Shown here: positions 8,426 to 16,777 of the stretch, piece by piece
Layout of the letters: every line of letters starts with the position of its first letter
Position numbering within the stretch: the stretch's first letter is position 1
DNA from: Pseudoduganella violaceinigra DSM 15887
GTDB taxonomy: Bacteria; Pseudomonadota; Gammaproteobacteria; Burkholderiales; Burkholderiaceae_D
Assembly (NCBI RefSeq): GCF_000425385.1
Contig: NZ_AUDI01000021.1
Span: 1-64,000 of the forward strand
Direction of reading: 5' to 3'
Length of the DNA: 64,000 nt
Made by a program: the position numbers and the translations under genes
Notes under the pieces: model-generated
Databases searched by the model: none
What the model was told of the DNA's origin: nothing
What the model saw: only the letters and a program-made list of their open reading frames with translations

Positions 8426-10359
8426 GCCCTGACCGGTAGGGTCAGGATGAAACTGGTGCCCTCTCCGAGGGCACTTTTTACATCGATACGTCCACCCAGC
8501 AGGCCGTAAACGATGTTGTAGACGATGTTCAATCCCAGCCCGGAGCCGCCGCGCCCCAGCTTGGTGGTGAAAAACGGGTCGTAGATCTTGCCCATGTTTT
8601 CCGGCGCAATGCCGATGCCGTTGTCGTGCACCGCAATGGCGACCGCCTGATTTTCCAGGATTTGGGCGCTGATCCGGATTTCGCCGTCCTCCCGGCCTTC
8701 GAAGGCGTGGATCAGTCCATTGTTCACCAGGTTGATCAGGACCTGGCCGAGCGGGCCGGGGTAACTTTCCATCAGAATACCGGGCGGAATGTCATGCGAC
8801 ACGCGGATTCCCGACTTTTTAAACGTTGGCATCAACACCAGCAGGATTTCGCAGACCAGTTCATCCAACTGGAACTGGCGGCATTGGGAGGTGGCCCGGT
8901 CCACCGCCACCTGCTTGAAGCTGGCGACCAGGTCGACCGCGCGGTGCAGGTTGCGCAGCACGATCTGGCTGCCGTTGTGAACGTCCCCGACAAAGGCCTG
9001 CAGGGCCGAGCGCTTGACGCCGCTGTCGATCGCTGCGGCGAAAGCCGTGCTTTGCTCCAGCATGGTGCTGATGGCAAGCAGGCTGTTGCCGATCGGCGTA
9101 TTCAGTTCGTGCGCCACGCCGGCCACGAGCGAGCCCAGCGCCGCCAGTTTTTCGCTGCGCACCAATTCATCCTGGGCCCGCTGCAAAGTGCCGAGAGAGT
9201 CGGCCAATTCTCGATTGGTGTCAGCGATCTGGCGCGTCCGGACGTTGACCAGGTTTTCGAGCTCCATTTCGCCGTGTTTGCGGTCTGTGATGTCGGTGGA
9301 GACGCCGCCAATGGCCCAGATATGCCCGAATTCGTCCATCAGCGGGAACTTCTCGGAGATATACGTACGTGTAGCGCCGATCGCATCGAGCGCGGTTTCC
9401 TCATGGCTGCTGGCGCGGCCGCTGGCCAGGACGGCGCGGTCGGCCTGGCGGATCAGTTGAACCATCTCGGGGCTGAACAAGACATCGTCGGTGCTGCCCA
9501 GCGGCTCCGGTGTGCCGGGCGGCAGCAGCATGCGGAAGCTGTGGTTGACCATCAGGTAGCGGCCGTCCAGGTCTTTTACATAGATGACGGCGGATGACTT
9601 TTCGACGATGTTATTGAGCAGCGCCTGGCTGCGCCGCAGGGCGGCTTCGCGCGCGGCGATGGTGGCGAGCATGGCGTTGAAGGCGCCCGCCAGGCGGCCG
9701 ACTTCATCCTGGCTGGTGACTGGCGAGCGCAAGTCGTAGCGCTGTTCACGCGTCACGCGGTCGGCCACTCCGGACAATGCCAATAGCGGTTGCGTTACCA
9801 GGCGGCGCGAGCCAAGCGCATACAGGAGCCCACCGAAGAACAGGGCCAGGAACACAACTCCCAGCACAAGTCCATAGTGGCGCAGGCGCTCCAGTACGGA
9901 CGGGAGCTGGTAGTCGATGGCGAGATGCCCGACCACCTCGCGTTCATAGCGGATTGGGGAGAGCATGGATAGGGCCTCGCCGTCGAAACGGTGGCCGATC
10001 CGCTGCAGCTCTTGGGGCCACAAGCATGGAGTCCCCGGCGTTCGGTTGAAGTGGGCGAACAGGCGCTTATCAGCGGTGTAGAGGCAGGCCTGGGAAATCT
10101 CCGGGCTGTTGCGCAGGGCGTCGAGCTTACGGGTTGCGCCAAGACTGTCGCCGGAATTCAGGTCGGCGTCCAGGGTCAGTGCCAGCAATTCGCTGCGCAC
10201 TGCCAGCTCCCTTACCATGCGCGGCCGCGCTACCAGGAAGTCATAGCTGGCCAGGGCGACCAGTGCCGCCAGCAGCGCCGCGAATGTCGTCAGGACGGAC
10301 ACCAGCAAGAGCTTGCGCTGCAGTCCAAGATCGCGGAAGAAGCCCTGGAAGCTTTTCAT
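8422..10359 (-). CDS. Membrane PAS sensor histidine kinase
   Basis: A 645-residue kinase. A transmembrane helix at about residues 17–40, a periplasmic sensing region at about 45–155 and a second helix at about 165–185 are followed by HAMP (LVTQPLLALSGVADRV), a PAS domain at about 245–360, a coiled coil, the phosphoacceptor box GVAHELNTPIGN (His near residue 417) and an HATPase_c domain (NLVNNGLIHAF, DNGIGIAPENMG, GGSGLGLNIV). All kinase boxes look intact. No response regulator is adjacent, so it is an orphan kinase; the ligand is unknown. The gene ends tail-to-tail with hsp20, the two stop codons overlapping. Confidence 0.9.
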   Translation of the reverse strand: MKSFQGFFRDLGLQRKLLLVSVLTTFAALLAALVALASYDFLVARPRMVRELAVRSELLALTLDADLNSGDSLGATRKLDALRNSPEISQACLYTADKRLFAHFNRTPGTPCLWPQELQRIGHRFDGEALSMLSPIRYEREVVGHLAIDYQLPSVLERLRHYGLVLGVVFLALFFGGLLYALGSRRLVTQPLLALSGVADRVTREQRYDLRSPVTSQDEVGRLAGAFNAMLATIAAREAALRRSQALLNNIVEKSSAVIYVKDLDGRYLMVNHSFRMLLPPGTPEPLGSTDDVLFSPEMVQLIRQADRAVLASGRASSHEETALDAIGATRTYISEKFPLMDEFGHIWAIGGVSTDITDRKHGEMELENLVNVRTRQIADTNRELADSLGTLQRAQDELVRSEKLAALGSLVAGVAHELNTPIGNSLLAISTMLEQSTAFAAAIDSGVKRSALQAFVGDVHNGSQIVLRNLHRAVDLVASFKQVAVDRATSQCRQFQLDELVCEILLVLMPTFKKSGIRVSHDIPPGILMESYPGPLGQVLINLVNNGLIHAFEGREDGEIRISAQILENQAVAIAVHDNGIGIAPENMGKIYDPFFTTKLGRGGSGLGLNIVYNIVYGLLGGRIDVKSALGEGTSFILTLPVRA

Positions 10360-10394
10360 GCCGGGAAAGTCCCCATTTGCATAACAGTAACTAT

Positions 10395-10412
10395 CTTAGC
10401 CCAATTGCTAAG
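10395..10412. promoter_or_regulatory. 18-base inverted repeat between divergent genes
   Basis: CTTAGC-CCAATT-GCTAAG is a perfect six-base dyad, lying 36 bases upstream of the histidine kinase start and 51 bases upstream of the small membrane protein start. Its position in a short divergent promoter region suggests an operator. No T-tract follows, so it is not a usual terminator. Confidence 0.4.
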
Positions 10413-10462
10413 GACGCCACAAGCACGCGACATTCCCATGCAATAGTTGCTATGTTTTGTCT

Positions 10463-10999
10463 ATGACTGAAGAACAAGCGAGCAAGAAGGCGCCTGCATC
10501 GGCTCCACCTCCTCAGGCAGGTGCGGAATCGCGCGCCCGTGGGCCGCTGGCCCGATGGGGCGCGCCGGCTTTCTGGATGTCCTGTGGCGCGCTGCTTGCC
10601 GGCTTGGTTGCCGGCGCGGTCATCCTGGTGCAGCGCGTTGGCGTGGAGCGCGACATGATGGCGGTTGCCGCAACCATGCCTATGAGCCCGCCGCCAGTTG
10701 CCCCGATTCCCGCCGTCGCGGCAGCGGTTCCTGTCCCGCAGGTGCAGCCCGTCCCGCGGGCGCCAGCGGCGCAGGCAGTGAAGGCGCTGGCACAGCAGTC
10801 CGCAGCGCGTAAGCACAAGGCAAAGCCGAGGCCCCGCGTTTATCGAGTGCGCATGGCTATCGAGAAGAAATACCCTGAAGTCTTCAGGCGCTGCCGGCCG
10901 CTGGGCGAGTCCGGCGCAGTTGAATGCCGCCATCACATCTGCAATGGTGCGGAAAGGGATGGGCCGGCCTGCAAGCCGTACAGGTCTAAGCCGCGTTAG
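10463..10999 (+). CDS. Hypothetical single-pass membrane protein
   Basis: A 178-residue protein with no recognised domain. A charged/Pro-rich N-terminus is followed by one transmembrane helix (FWMSCGALLAGLVAGAVILV, about residues 37–57), a long Ala/Pro/Val linker and a basic C-terminus containing four cysteines (CRPLGESGAVECRHHIC, then PACKPY). This suggests an N-in, C-out protein with disulfides or metal binding in the periplasm. ATG 10463 is used; an in-frame TTG two codons upstream is possible. It ends convergently with, and overlaps by four bases, the DksA/TraR-type gene. Confidence 0.6.
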   Translation: MTEEQASKKAPASAPPPQAGAESRARGPLARWGAPAFWMSCGALLAGLVAGAVILVQRVGVERDMMAVAATMPMSPPPVAPIPAVAAAVPVPQVQPVPRAPAAQAVKALAQQSAARKHKAKPRPRVYRVRMAIEKKYPEVFRRCRPLGESGAVECRHHICNGAERDGPACKPYRSKPR

Positions 11000-11256
11000 G
11001 CGACGGGTAAGTTCGTAAAAACGCGCTGGTGTTCCTGCAGCTGCTGACAGGCCAGACAGGTGGCCGCACTGGGGTTTGCCTGCATGCGTCCTGCGGAGAT
11101 GGCGGCGCCGCAGCGCAGACATCGGCCAAACGCACCCGATTGCAGGCGTTCCATGGCTGCGTCGATTGCCGCGACTTCAGCCGCGTCGCGCCCGGCGAGC
11201 AGCGCTCGACGCTGGTGCAGGACGGCGGTCCAACGGTCGATTTCTTCAGATAGCAT
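10996..11256 (-). CDS. DksA/TraR-type C4 zinc-finger protein
   Basis: An 86-residue protein. An N-terminal helical part (EEIDRWTAVLHQRRALL) leads to the signature FGRCLRCGAAIS...ATCLACQQ, the four-Cys zinc finger of the TraR/DksA family. These small proteins act in the RNA polymerase secondary channel and alter promoter output. At 86 residues it is TraR-sized and lacks the long DksA coiled coil. An FNR box (11319–11332) lies about 63 bases upstream, so anaerobic control is plausible; the box is shared with the divergent haem-PAS kinase operon. Confidence 0.85.
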   Translation of the reverse strand: MLSEEIDRWTAVLHQRRALLAGRDAAEVAAIDAAMERLQSGAFGRCLRCGAAISAGRMQANPSAATCLACQQLQEHQRVFTNLPVA

Positions 11257-11318
11257 GGCCGGTCTCCATTTTTTTGAGCCACTTTAACGGGCATCTTGAG
11301 CTGCGTCACCGTGGCCGT

Positions 11319-11332
11319 TTGACCTGTATCAA
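11319..11332. promoter_or_regulatory. FNR box
   Basis: TTGAC-CTGT-ATCAA matches the FNR/Anr consensus TTGAT-N4-ATCAA at nine of ten positions. It lies between the DksA/TraR-type gene and the FixL-like kinase operon, which diverge. The fnr gene itself is 4 kb downstream. Its distance from the DksA-like gene would suit a class II site, and from a TACAAT at 11388 an upstream class I site. Confidence 0.7.
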
Positions 11333-11432
11333 GTTTGATTTACTTTTTCTACAGGAGGTCCGGTTGGCTCCTTGCTACGGGGGGCGCTACAATCATGGGA
11401 TGACAGGATTTGACCATCGATAGGATCAGGCT

Positions 11433-12923
11433 TTGACACATTCAATGATTGCGGAACGCAGCCTGCAATGGCTGCTGGCATCGGCCACAGACGCGATGCT
11501 GATCATCGACAAGGATGGCCAACTGCTTCTGGTCAATCCCGCCCTCGAAGCACTGTTCGGATACGATTCCGGCGAGCTGCGGGGAAAATCGCTGGAGTCC
11601 CTGATTCCCGAGCGCTACCGCCACGGCCATGTGGGCCTGCGCGGCGGCTATTTCGAGCGGCCGCACCCGCGTGCAATGGGCGCCGGATTCGAATTGTTCG
11701 CCACCCGCAGGGACGGCACTGAATTCCCGGTCGAAGTGAGTCTCTCCCCACTGCATGACAACGATATGCAGCCGATGGTGATGGCCACCATCCACGATAT
11801 CAGCGCCCGCAAACGGGCCGAACACGCATTGCAGGAAAGCGAAGCGCGCATGCGGGCCATCTTCGAGACCGCGGTGGACGCCATCATCACGATCGACGAG
11901 CATGGGATTATCGAACGCGTGAATCCGGCCGCCGAGCGTATGTTCGGCTATCCGGAAGCGGAGGTCTTGGGCCGCAACGTTAAGATCCTGATGCCGGCGC
12001 CGCACCGCGAAGCGCACGACGGTTACCTGCACCACTACATGACCACCGGCGAGAAGCGCATCATCGGCAAGGGCCGCGAAGTGCAGGGACTGCGCCGCGA
12101 CGGCAGCGTGTTCCCGATGGACCTGGCCGTCACGGAAATGCAGCTGGGCGGCCGCCGCATGTTCACCGGCCTGGTGCGCGACATCACGGAGCGCAAGCAT
12201 GCCGAGGAAAAGGCGCAGCAACTGCTGCAGGAGCTGACCAGCGCCAATGAGGAACTGACCAATTTCGCCTACGTCGTATCGCACGACCTGAAAGCCCCCT
12301 TGCGCGGCATCGGTTCGCTGGCCGACTGGCTGGCCCATGACTACGCCGACAAGTTCAACGACGAAGGCAAGGAGCATATGCGCCTGCTGATCAACCGCGT
12401 CCATCGTATGGGCGGGCTGATCGACGGCATCCTGCAATATTCGCGCGTTGGGCGCATCAAGGAAGCCGTGGTGCCGGTCAAGCTGGACCAGCTGGTGGCC
12501 GAAGTGGTGGATCTGCTGGCGGTGCCGGCCTATATCACGGTCGCGATTCTGCCTGGGATGCCGACCGTGACCGGCGAACCGACCCGCATCCAGCAGCTGT
12601 TCCACAACCTGGTGTCGAATGCGGTCAAGTATATGGACAAGCCGCAGGGCGAGATCGAAGTGGGCTGGGCCGACGACGGCGAGCAGTGGCGCTTCCACGT
12701 GCGCGACAACGGCCCTGGCATCGCCGAGCGCCATTTTGAGCGCATTTTCCAGCTGTTCCAGACCCTGGCCCCGCGCGACCGCGTTGAGAGCACCGGGGTC
12801 GGTCTGGCGCTGGTGAAAAAGATTGTAGAAATGTACCAGGGCAGGGTGTGGCTGGAGTCCGAGCTAGGCAAGGGCACCATCTTCTATTTCACCTTGCCGA
12901 AGAAAAGGAAGAACAACGGATGA
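11433..12923 (+). CDS. FixL-like haem-PAS oxygen-sensor histidine kinase
   Basis: A 496-residue soluble kinase with two PAS domains (about residues 10–130 and 140–255), then HisKA (VVSHDLKAPLRGIGSL) and HATPase_c (HNLVSNAVKYM, DNGPGIAERHF, GVGLALVKKI). PAS-2 closely follows rhizobial FixL: KILMPAPHREAHDGYL and YMTTGEKRIIG. His195 matches the FixL haem ligand and Arg215 the distal O2-sensing Arg, with the same 20-residue spacing. It therefore probably binds haem and senses O2. TTG 11433 is taken as start because AGGA precedes it at a usable distance; ATG 11445 is the alternative. It heads a chain of four overlapping signalling genes. Confidence 0.88.
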   Translation: MTHSMIAERSLQWLLASATDAMLIIDKDGQLLLVNPALEALFGYDSGELRGKSLESLIPERYRHGHVGLRGGYFERPHPRAMGAGFELFATRRDGTEFPVEVSLSPLHDNDMQPMVMATIHDISARKRAEHALQESEARMRAIFETAVDAIITIDEHGIIERVNPAAERMFGYPEAEVLGRNVKILMPAPHREAHDGYLHHYMTTGEKRIIGKGREVQGLRRDGSVFPMDLAVTEMQLGGRRMFTGLVRDITERKHAEEKAQQLLQELTSANEELTNFAYVVSHDLKAPLRGIGSLADWLAHDYADKFNDEGKEHMRLLINRVHRMGGLIDGILQYSRVGRIKEAVVPVKLDQLVAEVVDLLAVPAYITVAILPGMPTVTGEPTRIQQLFHNLVSNAVKYMDKPQGEIEVGWADDGEQWRFHVRDNGPGIAERHFERIFQLFQTLAPRDRVESTGVGLALVKKIVEMYQGRVWLESELGKGTIFYFTLPKKRKNNG

Positions 12924-13333
12924 ATAATACGAGCAAGCCGATCTTGCTGGTCGAGGACGACCAGGTCGATGTCATGACCATTTTGCGCGCCCTGAAGGAA
13001 GTCCATGTAGGTAACCGCGTAGTGGCGATGGAGAACGGCGAGGCCGCGCTGGAATACCTGCGCGAGCCAGGCAGCGAGCCGCCCTGCATCATCCTGCTGG
13101 ACCTGAACATGCCGATCATGAACGGCATCGAGTTCCTGCAGAATATCAAACAGGACCCGCTGCTGCGCCGCATCCCGGTCATTGTGCTCACCACGTCGGA
13201 AGAGCAGCAGGACAAGATGCGCAGCTTCGACCTGGGTGTGGCTGGTTATATGACCAAGCCGGTGGACTACCGCCAGTTCGTGGAAGTGGTGCGCTCGATT
13301 AACCTGTACTGGACCATCAGCGAGCTGCCATGA
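12920..13333 (+). CDS. Stand-alone receiver protein (Rcp1-like)
   Basis: A 137-residue single CheY-type receiver. It has the acidic pocket LLVEDDQVD, the phosphoacceptor Asp in IILLDLNMP, the Thr of VLTTSEE and the Lys of MTKPVD. This type (as Rcp1) normally partners PAS/phytochrome kinases with the SHDLKAPL box, and here it overlaps such a kinase gene by four bases (ATGA), indicating translational coupling. With no output domain it probably relays phosphate, perhaps to the following hybrid protein. Confidence 0.9.
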   Translation: MNNTSKPILLVEDDQVDVMTILRALKEVHVGNRVVAMENGEAALEYLREPGSEPPCIILLDLNMPIMNGIEFLQNIKQDPLLRRIPVIVLTTSEEQQDKMRSFDLGVAGYMTKPVDYRQFVEVVRSINLYWTISELP

Positions 13334-14433
13334 GCACTGTGCGCGTCCTGATCGTTGAAGACGATATCGTTGACCGCATGGCCTGCCGCCGGGCTTTTGC
13401 CCAAGCGCCAGGCTTCAGCTGCGAGCTTCTGGAAGCGGAAAGCGGCCAGGAGGGTCTTGATATCGCCTTGCGCGAAAAACCGGACTGCATCCTGCTGGAC
13501 TACCACCTGCCGGACCTGACCGGCCTGGAATTCCTGGCGCGGCTGGCGGCCGATCAAAGTGAACCGCAGCCCAACATTCCGGTGATGATGCTGACAGGCG
13601 CCGACAGCGCCACCGTTGCGGCGGAAGCCATGCGCCGCGGCGCACGCGATTACCTGGTCAAGGACAGCGACGGGCGCTACCTCGATTTCCTGGCTGGGGC
13701 GATCGACCGCCTGCTGCGCGAGCAGCGCCTGATCGAGGAAAAGCACCAGACCGAGCGCATCCTGCGCCAGTCGCAAAAGGAACTGCGCGAGCTGGCCGCC
13801 TACCAGGAAAAACTGAAGGAGCACGAACGCACGCGTATCGCGCAGGAGATCCACGACGAACTGGGCGGCCTGCTGACCGGCATCAAGGCCTATATCCAGG
13901 TTGCCATCGAGCGCGGCGGCGAGCAATCCGACCCGCTATTGAACGATGCGGCCACGCTGGCACAGGACGCCATCGAAACCGTGCGCCGTGTGATCACCGA
14001 CCTGCGCCCCAGCGTACTTGACCAGCTGGGCATCTGGCCGGCCCTGGAATGGTATGCCGAACAGGTGGCGCAGCGCAGTGGCCTGCTGTGCAACTGCCAT
14101 ATCACGCCCGACGCCCAGGCGCTGGAACTGGATCCCGAGCGCAGCACCATGCTGTTTCGTGTAGCGCAGGAAGCGCTGACCAATGTGGTGCGCCATGCGG
14201 AAGCGAGCGAGGCGCGCGTTGTCGTTGATACCGACGGCGAAAACGTGGTCCTGCGCGTGGAGGATAACGGCAAAGGTATCGAGAGCACCGGCCTGTCCGA
14301 CCGCGAGTCGTGGGGCTTGTTCGGCATGCGTGAACGGACCCGCCGCTTTGCCGGCGATTTGCATATCAGCGGCAAGGCCGGGCAGGGCACAACCCTGCTG
14401 CTGCGCCTGCCTTTGGAGAACGAGAATGGGTGA
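13330..14433 (+). CDS. Receiver–HisKA_3 hybrid histidine kinase
   Basis: A 367-residue protein. An N-terminal receiver (VLIVEDDIVD, Asp in CILLDYHLPD, Lys in DYLVKDSD) is joined by a coiled coil at about residues 130–165 to a NarX-type dimerisation domain with RIAQEIHDELGGLLTGIKAY and an HATPase_c domain (EALTNVVRHAEAS, VEDNGKGIE, WGLFGMRERT). Kinases of this type phosphorylate LuxR/NarL regulators, and one follows directly. It overlaps the receiver gene by four bases and the next gene by eight. The layout suggests phosphorylation of its receiver by the upstream haem-PAS kinase controls a second kinase step. Confidence 0.88.
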   Translation: MSTVRVLIVEDDIVDRMACRRAFAQAPGFSCELLEAESGQEGLDIALREKPDCILLDYHLPDLTGLEFLARLAADQSEPQPNIPVMMLTGADSATVAAEAMRRGARDYLVKDSDGRYLDFLAGAIDRLLREQRLIEEKHQTERILRQSQKELRELAAYQEKLKEHERTRIAQEIHDELGGLLTGIKAYIQVAIERGGEQSDPLLNDAATLAQDAIETVRRVITDLRPSVLDQLGIWPALEWYAEQVAQRSGLLCNCHITPDAQALELDPERSTMLFRVAQEALTNVVRHAEASEARVVVDTDGENVVLRVEDNGKGIESTGLSDRESWGLFGMRERTRRFAGDLHISGKAGQGTTLLLRLPLENENG

Positions 14434-15061
14434 CAAGATCACCGTACTGCTTGTCGACGACCATGCAATCGCACGCAATGGCGTGCGCCTGATGCTGGGC
14501 ACGGCTGCGGACATCAGCGTGGAAGGCGAAGCCGGCAATGCCGTCGAGGCCATGGCGCGCGTGGCCGAGCGCAGTTTCGACGTGGCGCTGGTCGATATCA
14601 AAATGCCGGGCAAGAACGGCTTGGATTTGCTGAAGTCCTTGCGCAGCGACTATCCGCGCATGGCGGTGCTGGTGCTGAGCACCTATTCCGAGGAAATCTA
14701 TGCCGTCCGGGCGCTCAAATCCGGTGCTGCCGGCTACCTGACCAAGGATGCGCCGACCTCCACCCTGATCGAGGCAGTGCGCAAGGCGGCGTCGGGTGGA
14801 AAACATGTCAGTCCGGCATTGCTTGAAAAGCTGGCAACCCTGGTTGGCGGCGGTCCAAGCGGCGACCATGAGGAACTTTCCAACCGCGAGCTGGAAGTTT
14901 TCAAGCTGATCGCCCAGGGTGAGTCGCTGGTGCGCATCGGGGAAAAACTGCATCTCAGTCCCAATACCGTGACAACCTATCGCAGCCGTATCCTCGAGAA
15001 AATGGGCATGTCGAGCAATGCCGAGCTGACCCGCTACGCTTTGGAGCATGGCTTGATTTGA
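14426..15061 (+). CDS. NarL/FixJ-family response regulator
   Basis: A 211-residue regulator. The N-terminal receiver (VLLVDDHAIARNGV, Asp in DVALVDIKMPG, Lys in GYLTKDAPT) and C-terminal LuxR-type helix-turn-helix (LSNRELEVFKLIAQGES...LSPNTVTTYRSRILEKM) are complete. The start overlaps the hybrid kinase gene by eight bases. It is the probable output of the haem-PAS signalling chain. A CTGTAG/CTACAG inverted repeat lies five bases after its stop, in front of fnr, and is a candidate binding site, which would place fnr under its control; that is inference. Confidence 0.92.
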   Translation: MGDKITVLLVDDHAIARNGVRLMLGTAADISVEGEAGNAVEAMARVAERSFDVALVDIKMPGKNGLDLLKSLRSDYPRMAVLVLSTYSEEIYAVRALKSGAAGYLTKDAPTSTLIEAVRKAASGGKHVSPALLEKLATLVGGGPSGDHEELSNRELEVFKLIAQGESLVRIGEKLHLSPNTVTTYRSRILEKMGMSSNAELTRYALEHGLI

Positions 15062-15065
15062 ATCT

Positions 15066-15085
15066 CTGTAGGGGAACCACTACAG
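15066..15085. promoter_or_regulatory. Inverted repeat upstream of fnr
   Basis: CTGTAG-N8-CTACAG is a perfect six-base dyad with an eight-base spacer, 78 bases before the fnr start. A TACACT hexamer at 15091–15096 could be a -10 element. A further CTACAG occurs at 11349, upstream of the haem-PAS kinase, and CTGTAGGGG recurs near 15958. It may be an operator for the adjacent NarL/FixJ-type regulator. Confidence 0.4.
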
Positions 15086-15162
15086 CAACTACACTGGATG
15101 CTTGATACCGGGAAATGATCCCGGGCGAGATACTGCTTCCATCGAAAACAAGGAGCAGCAAA

Positions 15163-15936
15163 ATGAGCCCGGTCATCCCAATCACCCCTGCAAACACCAC
15201 CAAAAACTGCGCACCTGTCGCAGCGAAATGCTCGCTGTGCAGTTTCAACCGACTGTGCCTGCCGCAGGGCCTGGCGGACGACGATGTCGCCCGCCTGGAC
15301 CAGATCATCGCCCGCCGCCGCCGCGTAAGCCGCGACGAGTCGCTGTACCAGACCGGGGACAGCTTCCACAGCCTGTATGCCGTGCGCTTTGGCCACTTCA
15401 AGACCGTGCAGGTGAACCAGCGCGGCGAGCAGACCATCGGCGGTTTCCATATGGCCGGCGACCTGCTGGGCATGGAAGCCATCGGCAACGGCCAGCATTC
15501 CTGCAACGCCGTGGCGCTGGAAGACAGCGAAGTCTGTGAAATCCCGTTCAACCGCCTGCAGGAGCTGGTGATGCAGATCCCCGGTCTGCTGCAACAATTC
15601 CACCGCACTATGAGCCGCGAAATCCAGCGCGAACAGTCGGTGATGCTGTTCCTGAGCCATATGCGGGCCGAACAGCGCCTGGCCATGTTTCTTCTGAATC
15701 TGGCCGGCCGCTATGCCCAGCGCGGCTACTCGTCCACCAGCTTCCAGCTGCGCATGTCGCGCGAAGACATCGGCGGCTACCTGGGGCTGACAGTGGAAAG
15801 CGTCAGCCGCCAGCTGGCGCGTCTGCGCCAGGATGGCTCGATTGTCCTGAGCAACCGCGACCTGCGCATCACCGACCGCGCCAGGCTGGAAAACATCTCG
15901 TCCGGAGGGATGGCGCAGGAACTCGCGGTCGCCTGA
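15163..15936 (+). CDS. fnr: Fnr/Anr-type oxygen-responsive transcription factor
   Basis: A 257-residue Crp/Fnr regulator. The N-terminus has C23-X2-C26-X5-C32, the same spacing as the E. coli FNR cluster cysteines, and the fourth Cys is in SEVCEIPF (about residue 125). The cNMP-type barrel, dimer helix and DNA-recognition helix (YLGLTVESVSRQLARL, with the E..SR contacts typical of FNR) are present. It should bind a 4Fe-4S cluster and activate at TTGAT-N4-ATCAA sites under low oxygen. The start at 15163 is set by AAGGAG. Two FNR boxes are in the window (11319 and 17258). Confidence 0.95.
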   Translation: MSPVIPITPANTTKNCAPVAAKCSLCSFNRLCLPQGLADDDVARLDQIIARRRRVSRDESLYQTGDSFHSLYAVRFGHFKTVQVNQRGEQTIGGFHMAGDLLGMEAIGNGQHSCNAVALEDSEVCEIPFNRLQELVMQIPGLLQQFHRTMSREIQREQSVMLFLSHMRAEQRLAMFLLNLAGRYAQRGYSSTSFQLRMSREDIGGYLGLTVESVSRQLARLRQDGSIVLSNRDLRITDRARLENISSGGMAQELAVA

Positions 15937-15971
15937 CCGGCAAACCAGTTTCTCACCTGTAGGGGGTGTCT

Positions 15972-15997
15972 GGGGCGGCTCTTGCTGCCCCTTTTTT
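15972..15997 (+). terminator. Intrinsic terminator after fnr
   Basis: GGGGCGGC-TCTT-GCTGCCCC forms an eight-base-pair stem (one G-U) followed by T6. It abuts the stop of the convergent carboxymuconolactone decarboxylase-like gene. Confidence 0.8.
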
Positions 15998-16368
15998 CAT
16001 TGCGCGAATACTTCTTTGGCCGCCGTTAAGCCGTTCAGGGCGGCGGGGAAGCCGGCGTAGACCGCCATCTGCATGATGGTCTCCACGATTTCCTCCCGCG
16101 TGACGCCGACATTCAGCGCTGCCTGGATGTGCACCTTGAGCTGGGGCGCTGCATTGCCCATGGCCGTCAGCGCCGCCACCACCGCGATTTCGCGGCTTCG
16201 CAGGTCGAGGCCAGGGCGGGAATAGATGTCGCCGAACGGGAATTCAACCAGGTAGCGGGCAAAGTCCGGGGCAATATCCGCCAGGCTTTGCACAACGCGA
16301 TCGCCGACCTCGCCGTCAATCTCACGCAGTTTTGCGAGGCCTCGTTCGTAGCGGTTTTCGGTATTCAT
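15997..16368 (-). CDS. Carboxymuconolactone decarboxylase-family protein
   Basis: A 123-residue CMD/AhpD-fold protein: LDLRSREIAVVAALTAMGN, then QLKVHIQAALNVGVTREEIVE and YAGFPAALNGL. The CxxC of AhpD is absent, so a thiol-peroxidase role is unlikely and it resembles the gamma-carboxymuconolactone decarboxylase branch; the substrate is unknown. ATG 16368 is chosen because AAAGGA lies eight bases before it; ATG 16374 is too close. The gene starts inside the 3' end of the MerR regulator gene (about 47 bases overlap), so the two are co-expressed. Confidence 0.8.
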   Translation of the reverse strand: MNTENRYERGLAKLREIDGEVGDRVVQSLADIAPDFARYLVEFPFGDIYSRPGLDLRSREIAVVAALTAMGNAAPQLKVHIQAALNVGVTREEIVETIMQMAVYAGFPAALNGLTAAKEVFAQ

Positions 16369-16771
16369 CAGCATGTCCTTTATCAGTGATTGAGCCTGAC
16401 GCCAAGGACAGCTCCAGCGCGCGGTAATACTCGATCTTCGCCTGCAACGATGCGGCGGACTGCTGCATCGTTTCGATTTCCGCAAGAACTTCGGTCAAAT
16501 GTTCTTCCAGCATCCGGCGACGATCAGGCACCGTCGAGTCCCCAGCGCCACGTAGTTTTGCGAACGCCTGCATCTTCCCGATGGGCATATGCGTGGTTCG
16601 CATCCGTAGCAGGAATTCGATCCAGGCCAGATCCGCCGCCGCGTAACGCCGCTGCCCACCGCTGGCCCTGCCAATCGGGGCAATCAGTCCGATGCGCTCG
16701 TAATAGCGCAGGGTGTGGGCGGTGAGGCCGGTGCGTTTCGCGACTTCGTCTATGCTCAGAAATGAATCCAT
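16322..16771 (-). CDS. MerR-family transcriptional regulator
   Basis: A 149-residue regulator with the N-terminal MerR helix-turn-helix (FLSIDEVAKRTGLTAHTLRY, then ERIGLIAP) and a C-terminal coiled coil. No Cys cluster is present, so it is not a metal or SoxR-type sensor; it resembles the AdhR/NmlR-like branch that responds to electrophiles or drugs. Its own promoter (16778–16808) has the 19-base spacer that MerR proteins untwist, which supports autoregulation. The carboxymuconolactone decarboxylase-like gene overlaps its 3' end and is the probable target. Confidence 0.88.
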   Translation of the reverse strand: MDSFLSIDEVAKRTGLTAHTLRYYERIGLIAPIGRASGGQRRYAAADLAWIEFLLRMRTTHMPIGKMQAFAKLRGAGDSTVPDRRRMLEEHLTEVLAEIETMQQSAASLQAKIEYYRALELSLASGSITDKGHADEYRKPLRTRPRKTA

Positions 16772-16777
16772 GGGGTG

